Shown piece after piece: positions 8,593 through 16,801 of a stretch of 64,000 nt of DNA. The notes beneath the pieces were generated by a model, which worked only from the letters and a program-made list of their open reading frames with translations, did no database searches and was not told the DNA's origin. The stretch is from Parahaliea aestuarii (GTDB lineage: Bacteria > Pseudomonadota > Gammaproteobacteria > Pseudomonadales > Halieaceae). Where the stretch lies: positions 434,001-498,000 of the forward strand of contig NZ_VRYZ01000004.1 in NCBI RefSeq assembly GCF_008064635.1. Direction: 5' to 3'. Within the stretch, counting starts at the first letter, position 1, and every line of letters starts with the position of its first letter. Both the position numbers and the translations under genes were made by a program.

Positions 8593-9417
8593 ATGACCTC
8601 CAAGTGGTTCTCTCCCAACGCCGACAAAGCCTGGATGGAAAAATGGCTGCTCGGCTTCATCCCGGTGTTTTTCGCCTACAACGCGCTGATGCAGGGGATG
8701 GGCTGGCTCGATACCAGCACCTTCTGGCACATAACCCAGAATGCCCTGATGTGGCTGCCCTGGTGCGTTTTCCTGCCCTGGTGGCTGCGCCGCAACAGCG
8801 ATATTCCCTGGCGTGAAAGCTACTGGCTCAAGGCCAATCTGTTCATGTTCTGGTGGGTGTTTATCGCCACCTACGTACATACCGAGTATTTCTTCGAGGT
8901 GCTGGGCCTGCGCTACAACTTCCCCGGTGTCGACGCCTATTTCGACTCCGCCATTATCGGCCCGGAGGAAGCCGGCGCCCTCGCCGCCTACCAGAAGGTA
9001 CCGCTTGGCATGTACCTGAACTCGGTCGCGTTTTTCCTGGTCTACCACAACTCGGCGGTGATCTTTATGCGCCGCATCCGCCACCTCACAGCCACCTGGG
9101 GCGTTACCGCGCGCCGTGTCGGATGGTGCCTGATCGTGGCCTTTACCTCGGTGTTCTGGGCCTGGGCGGAAACCCGCCTCTACATTACCGACAACGCCGC
9201 CGGTACCGTCTGGTACGAGAACCTCGACCAGATGCTGCTCTACGGCTCGCTCTATTATTCCCTGTATTTCCTGGTCGCCTTCCCCATCTACTACCGGCTG
9301 GATGAGGGCGATGAGCGCTGGTCCTGGAGCCGTGTTCTGATCGAGGCCAGCGCCGTCGGCATGCTGTCGATGCTGCTGATCGACTTTGCTTCCCACGTCA
9401 TGGAGCCGCTGGCATGA
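8593..9417 (+). CDS. Cycloeucalenol cycloisomerase homologue, integral membrane
   Basis: The 274-residue multi-spanning protein has about six hydrophobic segments (roughly 18-35, 48-64, 82-98, 138-156, 176-192, 215-234). From recalled family features it matches plant cycloeucalenol cycloisomerase (CPI1) over most of its length: an SPNADKAW N-terminus, YWLKANLF (77-84), EYFFEVLGLRYNFP (98-111), FFLVYHNSAVIFMRRIRHLTA (147-167), a central AETRLY, and SLYFLVAFPIYYRLDE (223-238) before WSWSRV. In plants this enzyme opens the 9,19-cyclopropane ring of cycloeucalenol to give obtusifoliol. The ATG at 8593 fits the conserved N-terminus better than an upstream in-frame start. It overlaps the next gene by 4 bp. 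Its activity on a cyclopropyl sterol here is inferred. Confidence 0.82.
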   Translation: MTSKWFSPNADKAWMEKWLLGFIPVFFAYNALMQGMGWLDTSTFWHITQNALMWLPWCVFLPWWLRRNSDIPWRESYWLKANLFMFWWVFIATYVHTEYFFEVLGLRYNFPGVDAYFDSAIIGPEEAGALAAYQKVPLGMYLNSVAFFLVYHNSAVIFMRRIRHLTATWGVTARRVGWCLIVAFTSVFWAWAETRLYITDNAAGTVWYENLDQMLLYGSLYYSLYFLVAFPIYYRLDEGDERWSWSRVLIEASAVGMLSMLLIDFASHVMEPLA

Positions 9418-10421
9418 AGGTGTTGATCACCGGCGCCACCGGACTGGTCGGCCTGTTTGCCGCGGTGCAGTGCCTGCGCGATAGACATACCGTCCGGGTA
9501 CTGGTGCGCGACAGTGATAAGTTCAATCGCTGCCTTGCACCCTTTGACCTGACCGTGGAGCACTTCGAGATCGCGCAGGGTGACATTACCGACGCCGCCT
9601 CGCTGACACCCGCCATGGCGGGCTGCGATGCGCTGATTCACTGTGCCGGCATATTCTCGGACCGGCTGCAGGATGCGGAGAAGCTGCAGAACATCAATGT
9701 GGACGCCTGCCGCGACGTTCTGAACAAAGCGGTGGCACTGGGCATGGACCCGGTTGTGCACGTATCCAGCTACCTGGCCCTGTTCCCGCCGGCCGGCAAG
9801 GTGCAAACCGCCGATGACAGGGTGGCGCGGCCAAAAGCCATGTACACCCGCACCAAGGCTGCGGCCGAGCAGATTGCACGGGACCTGCAGGATGCCGGCA
9901 AGCCGGTGGTCACGATCTACCCGGGTTCCGTCCAGGGGCCGCATGACCCCACCTTCAGCATCGGCAGCCAACTGCTGGCACAGGCAATTCGCAGCGGTCG
10001 CTATCTGGTCACCGAAGGCGGTCGCAGTTTCACCGATGTGCGCGACCTCGCCCACCTGCTCAGCAAGCTGCTGCAAGCGGGCCGCGGGCCGCGTCGCATC
10101 ATGTGTGGTGGTTACTACCTGAGTTACGAAGAACAGCGGGCGCTGCTGGAAAAGGTGTCCGGTCGCAGCATCAAGGCGCAGAGTATCCCCGGCCCCCTGC
10201 TGCGTTTTATGGGCTCATCCGCCGACCTGATCAGCCGCTTGAGTGGGCGGCAGTTCGCGCTCACCCGGGAAGCGGCGGAAGTGCTGACACGCTCGGTGCC
10301 CTGTGATGACCAGCCCGGGCTGATTGACCCGGGCTATCCGCTGGTAGGTGCGGAGCAGTCCTTTCGGGACCTGGTCGACTGGATGGCTGAAGCCGGCAAG
10401 CTGCGCCGCCGCACTGAATAG
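9414..10421 (+). CDS. 3beta-hydroxysteroid dehydrogenase/NSDHL-like extended SDR
   Basis: The 335-residue extended SDR has the N-terminal GATGLVG NAD-binding motif (residues 7-13), the catalytic serines of HVSSYL, and the Tyr-x3-Lys pair in YTRTK around residue 144. Family members oxidise 3beta-hydroxysteroids or act as sterol-4-carboxylate 3-dehydrogenase; the bacterial sterol C-4 demethylation reductase SdmB is of this type. Its start overlaps the cycloisomerase stop (ATGA), which ties the two reactions together in translation. In the context of a Rieske oxygenase, CYP51 and the isomerase, a role in 3-oxidation or C-4 decarboxylation of a sterol is plausible. A nucleotide-sugar epimerase role is less likely given the neighbours. 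Confidence 0.83.
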   Translation: MKVLITGATGLVGLFAAVQCLRDRHTVRVLVRDSDKFNRCLAPFDLTVEHFEIAQGDITDAASLTPAMAGCDALIHCAGIFSDRLQDAEKLQNINVDACRDVLNKAVALGMDPVVHVSSYLALFPPAGKVQTADDRVARPKAMYTRTKAAAEQIARDLQDAGKPVVTIYPGSVQGPHDPTFSIGSQLLAQAIRSGRYLVTEGGRSFTDVRDLAHLLSKLLQAGRGPRRIMCGGYYLSYEEQRALLEKVSGRSIKAQSIPGPLLRFMGSSADLISRLSGRQFALTREAAEVLTRSVPCDDQPGLIDPGYPLVGAEQSFRDLVDWMAEAGKLRRRTE

Positions 10422-10438
10422 TGGACAGATCGGCGCTA

Positions 10439-10858
10439 TCAGCCCATCAGGCCGGGCGGCAACTGATCGGCCAGCGCGTCCACATCCCAATAGACCTTGA
10501 GGGTCTGTAATTGCCCCGCCTCGTTCACCTCGTAGGTGGCAATCATCTCGATGTAGGTTTTCAGGCCATCGATGTTGTTGGCGGCGGTCATCGCCACCGC
10601 CACCACGTCCTCGCCACAGGGATAGCGCTTGTGAGGAATGATGGTGAGATTGCCGGGGCCAATCATCATGTCCCAGAACTCGGAAATGCGCGCCTTGCCC
10701 TGGAAGCCGGTGCCTTCGGGATCGTGGGGGGATTTGCCAACCGGGTCGTGCACTACGGCATCCTCGGCGAACAGGGACAGCCACTGTTCCTTGTTGCCGG
10801 CCATGGCATTGGCGATTGAGGCCTTGTGGGCGCGAATGGCGCGGGTGTCTTTATCCAT
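10439..10858 (-). CDS. SnoaL/ketosteroid isomerase-like (NTF2-fold) protein
   Basis: A 139-residue cone-shaped NTF2-fold protein. The LFAEDAVVHDPVGKSP region aligns with the ketosteroid isomerase segment containing the catalytic base Asp40 (Pseudomonas putida numbering), which is kept. By the same alignment the positions of Tyr16 and Asp103 are Ser and Ala, so classical 3-oxo-Delta5 isomerase activity is doubtful. GGAG placed eight bases before the ATG at 10858 decides this start over a GTG nine bases upstream. The gene converges with the NSDHL-like gene (17-bp gap). It may be an isomerase, cyclase or dehydratase on a related substrate; the function is unproven. Confidence 0.8.
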   Translation of the reverse strand: MDKDTRAIRAHKASIANAMAGNKEQWLSLFAEDAVVHDPVGKSPHDPEGTGFQGKARISEFWDMMIGPGNLTIIPHKRYPCGEDVVAVAMTAANNIDGLKTYIEMIATYEVNEAGQLQTLKVYWDVDALADQLPPGLMG

Positions 10859-10988
10859 CGTTATCACTCCAGCTGCGGTTGCCGAGCGGCGGGCGCCGCA
10901 CGTTCAGGCTCTGTATAGCAGTTGCCGGTGACGCTGGCATCAGGAAGCCGTGAAATCTGCTCCGCCGTTTACGATGGTATACCCCGCC

Positions 10989-11621
10989 TCAGGCGTAGAG
11001 CATGTCGGTGACGGTGACTTTCAGGCGCTTGATATAGGGGCGCGGATCGAAACTCTCCGGCTCCAGCGCAATCTCAATCAGGATGCCGGTGAGCATGCAG
11101 TGTACGGTGTAGATGACTTCCTGGAAGAGCTTGTCGCTACCCTTGCTGTCGTGAAAGATGCGACGGGCCAGGTCCAGGTGGGCCCGGCGGCTGCGACTGA
11201 TGGACAGGTCATTGCCGGCCTTGCCGTGCCCGCGGGTGGCCAGCAGGATCTCCATGGTCGCCATATACTCGTCACCCTGGTAGTGATACCAGGCGGCGTC
11301 CACGTACTTGGCTACGCGCCGCTCAGCGGTACCGGTGGTGAAGCGGTTGGCACTCAGGGTGTCGTGGAATTTCAGGTGGGAGCGCTGCAGGACTTCCTCG
11401 AGAATCTCGTCCTTGCCACCGAAGTGATGCTGTACGGCACCCCAGGTGACGCCGGCGCGCTTGGCAATCTGGCTGGAACTGGCGGCGGCAAACCCCTTTT
11501 CCTTGATCAGGCCGATCACTGCATTGATGATTTTGTCCTGAGTCGCCTTGCTTTTGGCCGCCTGACGGCCCATGGCGTCGATATCCGCCTGATCGAGTTC
11601 TATTGCCACGTACTTCCCCAT
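10989..11621 (-). CDS. TetR-family transcriptional regulator
   Basis: A TetR-type repressor of 210 residues. The DNA-binding HTH lies in SSSQIAKRAGVTWGAVQHHF, followed by GGKDEIL, and the C-terminal two-thirds is a helical ligand-binding domain. A longer in-frame start at 11675 exists; I prefer the ATG at 11621 because it gives a normal TetR N-terminal tail, though no clear Shine-Dalgarno decides it. It is divergent from the CYP51 gene with a 174-bp intergenic region. It is the best candidate reader of the AACAT-N10-ATGTT palindromes found at 14998 and 16802, since TetR operators are commonly of that size, but the link is inference. Confidence 0.87.
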   Translation of the reverse strand: MGKYVAIELDQADIDAMGRQAAKSKATQDKIINAVIGLIKEKGFAAASSSQIAKRAGVTWGAVQHHFGGKDEILEEVLQRSHLKFHDTLSANRFTTGTAERRVAKYVDAAWYHYQGDEYMATMEILLATRGHGKAGNDLSISRSRRAHLDLARRIFHDSKGSDKLFQEVIYTVHCMLTGILIEIALEPESFDPRPYIKRLKVTVTDMLYA

Positions 11622-11795
11622 CGTGAAACATTGCCAGTGAATGGGTGTTACTCTACCAGAGTCGCACTGGCCCATCCTAACTATTGATACTGCCCGGGCT
11701 CACACCAACAGGTGCCTTGTCCGACCGCAAGCCATCCCCTATAATCAATCAAACAATTTCTTCTGCAATGTTTTATTGCCAATTGCGAGGCTGCC

Positions 11796-13148
11796 ATGAG
11801 TGCGAACCCGAAACCTATCCCCGTTGTCAGCGGCGCTAAAGCGACGGCGGAAGGCGGACACTTCGAAGAATTCTGTGCCCACCCGGCCTACTTCCTGATG
11901 CGGGCCTACAAGGAGTGCGGCGAGCTCGCCGAGTTCGACATGGGCGGCATGCCCACCGTATTGATGGTCGGCCCGGAAGCTCACGAGGCGGTGTTCCGGG
12001 TAGATGACGTGAAGGTCAGCGCGCCGGAGGCCTACCAGTTCATGGTGCCCATCTTCGGCAAGGGCGTGCAATATGGCGCACCGATCGACATCGAGCGCCA
12101 GCAACTGCGCATGCACTCGCGCGGCCTGGCCAGCGAGAAGATGAACCACTATGCCCCCATCATCGCCAAAGAGGCCGAAGACTGGATCGCCACCTGGGGT
12201 GACAGCGGCGAGTTCGACTTTTACGAAGGTTTTGCCGACCTGACCATCAAAACCTCCACCCACTGCCTGCTGGGCGGCGAGTTCCGCTACTCACTGACTG
12301 ATGAATTCGCCAGCCTTTACCACACCCTGGGCGCGGCCGCCGATGCCGGCGGCCTGCAGGACCCGAACTCCCGCAAGGCCGCCTACGAGGCCCGCGACAC
12401 CGCCCGTGCGCGACTGGAAGAGCTGATCACCGAACGGGTGGAGAAACGCCGCGCCTCAGGCGAGGTACAGATGGACCTGCTGCAAGTCTACATGGACGCC
12501 ACCTACGCCGACGGCAGCCATCTCAGCACCTCGGAGATTGCCGGCATGATCGTGTGGTTCATGTTCGCCGGCCACCACACGAGCGCCAATACCGCGGCCT
12601 GGACTCTGGTGGAGCTGGCACGCAACCCGGAACTGGCGCAGGATGTGGTGAGGGAAGTGGACGCGCTGATGGACTCCGGCCAGCAGTTCGACATGCGCAC
12701 CCTGCGGCGGATGTCCAGGCTGGAGGGTTTCATCCGCGAGACTCTGCGCGTGCACCCGCCCCTGAATGCCCTCACCCGTCGCGTAGTGGAGGACTTCGAG
12801 TACAAGGATCACCTTATCGAGAAGGGCAAGAACGTCATGCTCTGTCCCTACGTCGCCCACCGCCTGGAGAGCAGCTTCGAAAATGCCGAGGCCTTTATCC
12901 CCGACCGCCCCAACCCGGAGAATCCCTTCGCCCTCATTCCCTTCGGCGGCGGCCAGCGCAAGTGTGTGGGCAACGCCTTCGCCATCCTGCAGGTAAAAGT
13001 CATCTTCTCAGTGCTGCTGCACAACTACGAGTTCGAACTGGCCGGCCCTTCCGGCGAGTACGCGGAGATCATGCCCTCGCTGATCCTGCGCCCCTCTGAC
13101 CCCTGCATTCTGCGCTACCGTCGTCGCGCCGACCGCGCGGCGGCCTAA
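11796..13148 (+). CDS. Cytochrome P450, CYP51 (sterol 14alpha-demethylase) family
   Basis: A soluble P450 of 450 residues. The heme-binding loop is FGGGQRKC with the axial thiolate at C390, and the K-helix ExxR is E315-x2-R318. The I-helix reads FMFAGHHTSANT (255-266), carrying the AGHHTS signature diagnostic of CYP51, and the B-C region AYQFMVPIFGKGV (79-91) matches the CYP51 YxFxxPxFGxGV signature. CYP51 removes the 14alpha-methyl group of sterols as formate in three oxygenations. GAGG precedes the ATG by five bases. A dedicated ferredoxin follows 15 bp later, the same arrangement as in Mycobacterium tuberculosis. 14-Demethylation of an obtusifoliol- or lanosterol-like substrate is the natural inference. 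Confidence 0.92.
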   Translation: MSANPKPIPVVSGAKATAEGGHFEEFCAHPAYFLMRAYKECGELAEFDMGGMPTVLMVGPEAHEAVFRVDDVKVSAPEAYQFMVPIFGKGVQYGAPIDIERQQLRMHSRGLASEKMNHYAPIIAKEAEDWIATWGDSGEFDFYEGFADLTIKTSTHCLLGGEFRYSLTDEFASLYHTLGAAADAGGLQDPNSRKAAYEARDTARARLEELITERVEKRRASGEVQMDLLQVYMDATYADGSHLSTSEIAGMIVWFMFAGHHTSANTAAWTLVELARNPELAQDVVREVDALMDSGQQFDMRTLRRMSRLEGFIRETLRVHPPLNALTRRVVEDFEYKDHLIEKGKNVMLCPYVAHRLESSFENAEAFIPDRPNPENPFALIPFGGGQRKCVGNAFAILQVKVIFSVLLHNYEFELAGPSGEYAEIMPSLILRPSDPCILRYRRRADRAAA

Positions 13149-13163
13149 CAGCGGAGAACGGAC

Positions 13164-13382
13164 ATGGGACGCTACAAGGTAGAAGTCGATCTGCTGCTGT
13201 GCCAGGGCCACGGTGTGTGCACCGAGGAATGCCCCAAGGTGTTTGAAGTGGTGGACGTGGAGACGGGCTATCCAAAAGTGCGGGTGAAGGAAGAATTTCC
13301 CGACGAAGCCCTGCGCAGCAAAGTGCAGGATGCGGTGGATTACTGCCCTAACCGGACCATTAAAATCGTCGAGCTGGATTAA
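13164..13382 (+). CDS. Small P450-partner ferredoxin, [3Fe-4S] type with CxxHxxC motif
   Basis: A 72-residue ferredoxin. The cluster motif is C13-x2-H16-x2-C19 with the distal C61-P, so the second cysteine position of a [4Fe-4S] ferredoxin is His, as in mycobacterial P450 ferredoxins that carry a [3Fe-4S] cluster. An extra cysteine, C23-P, sits where the fourth local ligand of a canonical ferredoxin would be. Placed 15 bp after the CYP51 gene in the same direction, it almost certainly delivers electrons to that P450. No ferredoxin reductase is seen in the window, so the reductase must be encoded elsewhere. Confidence 0.93.
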   Translation: MGRYKVEVDLLLCQGHGVCTEECPKVFEVVDVETGYPKVRVKEEFPDEALRSKVQDAVDYCPNRTIKIVELD

Positions 13383-13406
13383 CAGCGGCCTCAGTTGACC
13401 AATAAA

Positions 13407-13435
13407 AAGGCGCTGCAGATCACCTGCAGCGCCTT
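13407..13435 (-). terminator. Intrinsic terminator between convergent ferredoxin and Dabb genes
   Basis: A perfect 12-bp stem (AAGGCGCTGCAG / CTGCAGCGCCTT) with a 5-nt loop. On the minus strand the hairpin is followed by TTTTATT, a good U-tract for the Dabb/LLM transcript; on the plus strand the T-run is weak, so termination of the CYP51-ferredoxin transcript would be less efficient. Confidence 0.85.
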
Positions 13436-13488
13436 CTGGTTATACCTGCGCAAAGGTGCGCCGCCCGGCCAGGGCAGCTCGCCGCTCA

Positions 13489-13782
13489 CTAGAACGAGAA
13501 CTGGCTGGTCGCGTAGGAGGCCATCACCTCACCGCATACCGGGAAGATGACTTCGGCGTGAGCGGCGTGGGTGGAATAGGTGAGAAAGTCCTCCCGGCTG
13601 GCGAACTCCGCCACTACCGCCAGACCCGCATTGCCCTCCAGCAGTTCAAGATCCAGGCCCACCCGGAATGCCTTTACCTCGGGAATCAGGCCCGGCAGTT
13701 GCTGGAAGGCTTCCAGCACTGCCTGCTTGCGCTCGCTGTCGGTACCGTCTTTGAAATAGATCAGGGTTATATGCTGAATCAT
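13489..13782 (-). CDS. Dabb-family (stress-responsive A/B barrel) protein
   Basis: A 97-residue dimeric ferredoxin-like barrel protein. It begins MIQHITLIYFKDGT, the typical Dabb opening, followed by a helix rich in charged residues and a second strand-helix unit (EFASREDFLTYSTHAAHAEV). Members include small cyclases, decarboxylases and stress proteins without a fixed activity. The ATG is one base after the stop of the LLM gene upstream, so the two are co-translated and probably act together. A longer in-frame reading frame upstream is excluded because it would overlap the LLM coding sequence entirely. Confidence 0.85.
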   Translation of the reverse strand: MIQHITLIYFKDGTDSERKQAVLEAFQQLPGLIPEVKAFRVGLDLELLEGNAGLAVVAEFASREDFLTYSTHAAHAEVIFPVCGEVMASYATSQFSF

Positions 13783-13783
13783 C

Positions 13784-14977
13784 TCAACCTGCCTTCTGCT
13801 TTTTTGCCTCGATTTCATCTTCGTGCTGCTTGAACGCTTTCTCGATCCCGCCCATATATTCCGCCATAAAGCGATCCGCGTTGGATGACGCCCACTCCAG
13901 AGACGGGGTGCGGTTGTCGTTGCAGTGCTGGAAGTGCGGCATGACGTAGCGGGCAATCAGCTCGTAGGACTTTTTCGTCGCTTCGTAGTTGGCGGCGTTG
14001 TGAGCCAGCGACAGGAAGGAACCGAAACCACCGGACTGGTGTTGCAGCTTCTGAATATGCTCAACCAGGTCGTCCGGGGTACCTACCAGGCCGACACCGA
14101 AGGCACCGAGGCCACCGGTTGTCCACACTTCAATCGCTTCATCCAGGTCCTTCACCTGCGGGAACAGGGAGCCACCGAACTTGTGGAAGTAGTTGAACAT
14201 GTCCATCAGGCCGTATTCCAGATCCTGCCTGGCCTGCTCGCGAGTTTCCGCGATATGGATAGGAGCCACCACCCGCCAGGTGCGGCGATCCACCGTTTGC
14301 TGGTATTCCTCGGCCTTGCTTTCACAGATGGCCCAGCTGTCCGCCAGCGCCTCAAAGCCCTTGGGACTGGAAGCAGCCACCGACAGCATGCCGGCACCGT
14401 ACTGCCCCGCCAGGCGCGCGCCTGACGGCGAGATAGCAGAAGCCACCACGACTTCCAGATCCTCCTGGTAAGGCAGGATGTGCATGCGCGCCTCGTTCAG
14501 GGTGAACCAGTCGGTTTTGGCGGTGACGGTCTCGCCGCGCAGCAGCTTGACCAGTACGTCCAGCGACTCCCCCATACGCTCGCGCAAGGACTGCGGGTCG
14601 ACTCCCATCATATAGGCATCCGCCACCAGCTGGCCGGGACCAACACCGAACATGATGCGCCCGCGAGTCTGGTGGTCAAGCTGTGCAATGCGGTCCGCCA
14701 GTATCAAGGGCTGGTGGTAGGACAGCGAACTGACCCCGGTGCCCATGCGGATATGCCTGGTGCGTTCGGCGGCGGTAGCAATGAACAATTCCGGCGAGGC
14801 AATGCACTCATAGGCACCTGAATGATGCTCGCCAATCCAGGCCTCGTCGAAATCCATGGTATCCAGCCATTGAACCAGATCGAGATCGCGCTCGATGGCA
14901 AAGGTGGGGCTGGTGCGGTCATTGTGAAAGGGGGCAAAGAAAGCCCCAAAGCGCAAACGTCGTGGCTGATAGGTCAC
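13784..14977 (-). CDS. LLM-class flavin-dependent monooxygenase (limonene monooxygenase-like)
   Basis: A 397-residue luciferase-like enzyme of the longer LimB/alkanal-monooxygenase-like branch: RFGAFFAPFHND, WIGEHHSGAYECIASPELFIA, RHIRMGTGVSSLSYHQPL and GRIMFGVGPGQL. These use FMNH2 and O2 to oxygenate cyclic terpenoid-like substrates. I chose the GTG at 14977 because GGGAG lies six bases upstream. The upstream ATGs fall in or beside the AACAT-N10-ATGTT palindrome and are poor starts. It is closely similar in architecture to the gene at 38843, so the two clusters carry paralogues. It is co-translated with the Dabb protein downstream. Confidence 0.87.
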   Translation of the reverse strand: MTYQPRRLRFGAFFAPFHNDRTSPTFAIERDLDLVQWLDTMDFDEAWIGEHHSGAYECIASPELFIATAAERTRHIRMGTGVSSLSYHQPLILADRIAQLDHQTRGRIMFGVGPGQLVADAYMMGVDPQSLRERMGESLDVLVKLLRGETVTAKTDWFTLNEARMHILPYQEDLEVVVASAISPSGARLAGQYGAGMLSVAASSPKGFEALADSWAICESKAEEYQQTVDRRTWRVVAPIHIAETREQARQDLEYGLMDMFNYFHKFGGSLFPQVKDLDEAIEVWTTGGLGAFGVGLVGTPDDLVEHIQKLQHQSGGFGSFLSLAHNAANYEATKKSYELIARYVMPHFQHCNDNRTPSLEWASSNADRFMAEYMGGIEKAFKQHEDEIEAKKQKAG

Positions 14978-14997
14978 TGGATTCTCCCTGTACATAA

Positions 14998-15017
14998 AAC
15001 ATTTTTTACTTAATGTT
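14998..15017. promoter_or_regulatory. AACAT-N10-ATGTT palindromic operator upstream of the LLM gene
   Basis: The perfect 5+5 inverted repeat AACAT-TTTTTACTTA-ATGTT lies 20 bp before the GTG start of the LLM gene. The same arms with identical spacing occur at 16802-16821, in the next intergenic region. Size and symmetry suit a TetR-type repressor. Confidence 0.55.
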
Positions 15018-15071
15018 TTTGCCAACTATAGACCCAATACATTGCGTTAGCAAGGGAATTTGGCCTTACAA

Positions 15072-16754
15072 TTACGGCGTACTGGCGCCGTCCGCGATGT
15101 GATTTGCCGCGATAAAACCGAAGGTCATCGCCGGCCCCAGGGTTGCGCCTGCGCCAGGGTAATAGCGCCCCATGACAGACGCGGCGCTATTGCCAATGGC
15201 GTACAGGCCGCCCAAAGCTTCTCCATCGGCATTCAGCACCTGCGCACTGGCATCTGTCAGCAGGCCGCCCTTGGTACCGATATCCCCCGGGTACACCTCG
15301 ATGCCGTAGAACGGCGCCTCCCCCAGTGCCGCCAGACAGGGGTTGGGGCCCAGCCTCACATCCCCGTAGAGCAGGTCGTAACTGTCTTCGCCGCGATGAA
15401 ACTCCTCGTCCACCCCGCTGCCGGCGTAGCCGTTAAAGCGCTGCACGGTCGCCTCCAGGCAGGCTCCATCAATGCCCAGTTGCTGCGCCAGTGCGGCGAT
15501 GCTGTCGGCTTTGGCCAGCAAGTCGCGACGCACACCCGCGCTCTGCAGGAAATCCAGGTGCATCGCGCCCGGCAGCAGCGGGCCGAAGGGGTACTCGCGC
15601 CGGTAGCGGCTGTCGAAGATGGCGTAGCAGGGCAGGTTATCCGGCTTGTACATCGCCTGTACGGCCGTGGTGTAAGCCACCGATTCATTGACAAAGCGCC
15701 GGCCGGCACGGTTGACCAGAATGCAGCCGGGCATGGAGCGCTCGGTGAACAGCATGCGCGCCCGGTCTTCTCCTTCGACGCGAATGGTCGGGCCCCACCA
15801 CGCCTCATCCATGAGATGGGTAGCCGCCCCGATGGCAGTGGCTGCCTCTAGCAAATCACCGGTATTGGTCGGCGAGGCCGCTGACCACTCGGCCCGCGTT
15901 GGCCCGGGCAAATAGCGCTCGCGCATGGCCTGGGAGTGCTCGAAGCCGCCGGCACCGATGATGACGCCATGTCGGGCGTGAATACGGCGTTGCCCTTGGG
16001 GCCCGTCCACAACCACGCCGCACACTCTGTCCTGCTCCACCAGCAATTCACGCACAGGCGCATTTAGCTCCAACCCTATGCCACGCTCATCCAGCGAGTG
16101 CCGCAGGCGTCCGACCAGGGCATTGCCCATCACCAGCCGGCGAGAGCGTCGCCCCTGTAGCCGGCCCGGAATGTCCAGTGCGTACTCCACTGCCAGCTTC
16201 AGCACCACCTTCCACCAGCCCGGCGCCTTGCTGAGCAGCACCGCGCCCTCCTGGTTGGTATAGCCCATCAGCCCCATGACCCGGGTCTGGATGTGGGGCA
16301 GGCCCATGGCGTGGAAAGCCTCACCGAGTTCGCGGGCGTGATAGGGCAAGGGATCGATAGAACGGCCGCCCGGGCGCGATCCCGCCAGGTTCTGGTAGTA
16401 GTCGGCGTAGTGCACCATGGATTCGAAGGCCACATGGGTCTGCTCTTCCAGATAGCGCAGCATCTGCGGCGCTTCTTTCACATAGGCTTCTACCAGGGTG
16501 GGATCGACATCGCCCCCGGTCAGGGCCTGCAAATAGGTTAGGGCATCCTCATCGCTGTCGTCGATACCCGCCGCCAGCATCAAGTGATTATTCGGAATCC
16601 ACAGGCCGCCACCGGAACTGGCCGAAGTACCGCCGTAGCGGGGCGCCTTCTCCAGCACCACCACCGACTGGCCGCGATCCCGCGCCCGGCAGGCGGCCGT
16701 CAGCGCTCCGGCGCCACTGCCAATCACCAAAACGTCGTATTTCGCGTCCCACAT
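15072..16754 (-). CDS. FAD-dependent 3-ketosteroid dehydrogenase-like flavoprotein (KstD family)
   Basis: The 560-residue flavoprotein has an N-terminal GSGAGA dinucleotide fingerprint (12-17) and ends with GRYYPGAGATLGPAMTFG (about 529-546), the C-terminal FAD-binding signature of 3-ketosteroid Delta1/Delta4-dehydrogenases. The VYPGDIGTKGG segment holds the Tyr and, four residues later, the Gly that correspond to the catalytic Tyr/oxyanion Gly of KstD1. It would introduce a double bond into ring A of a 3-oxosteroid. A fumarate reductase-like paralogue with another substrate is possible, since only part of the active site can be checked. It is divergent from the PQQ dehydrogenase across a gap holding the 16802 palindrome. 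Confidence 0.85.
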   Translation of the reverse strand: MWDAKYDVLVIGSGAGALTAACRARDRGQSVVVLEKAPRYGGTSASSGGGLWIPNNHLMLAAGIDDSDEDALTYLQALTGGDVDPTLVEAYVKEAPQMLRYLEEQTHVAFESMVHYADYYQNLAGSRPGGRSIDPLPYHARELGEAFHAMGLPHIQTRVMGLMGYTNQEGAVLLSKAPGWWKVVLKLAVEYALDIPGRLQGRRSRRLVMGNALVGRLRHSLDERGIGLELNAPVRELLVEQDRVCGVVVDGPQGQRRIHARHGVIIGAGGFEHSQAMRERYLPGPTRAEWSAASPTNTGDLLEAATAIGAATHLMDEAWWGPTIRVEGEDRARMLFTERSMPGCILVNRAGRRFVNESVAYTTAVQAMYKPDNLPCYAIFDSRYRREYPFGPLLPGAMHLDFLQSAGVRRDLLAKADSIAALAQQLGIDGACLEATVQRFNGYAGSGVDEEFHRGEDSYDLLYGDVRLGPNPCLAALGEAPFYGIEVYPGDIGTKGGLLTDASAQVLNADGEALGGLYAIGNSAASVMGRYYPGAGATLGPAMTFGFIAANHIADGASTP

Positions 16755-16801
16755 CTGCCCTGCTCTCCTTATCTTTTTACGGCGGACATGCTAGCATACA
16801 A

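Noticed and set aside
11627-11652. AACAT ... GTGTT repeat before the TetR gene as a third AACAT-N10-ATGTT operator
   Set aside because: The spacing and the right arm do not agree with the two perfect sites; this is treated as chance.
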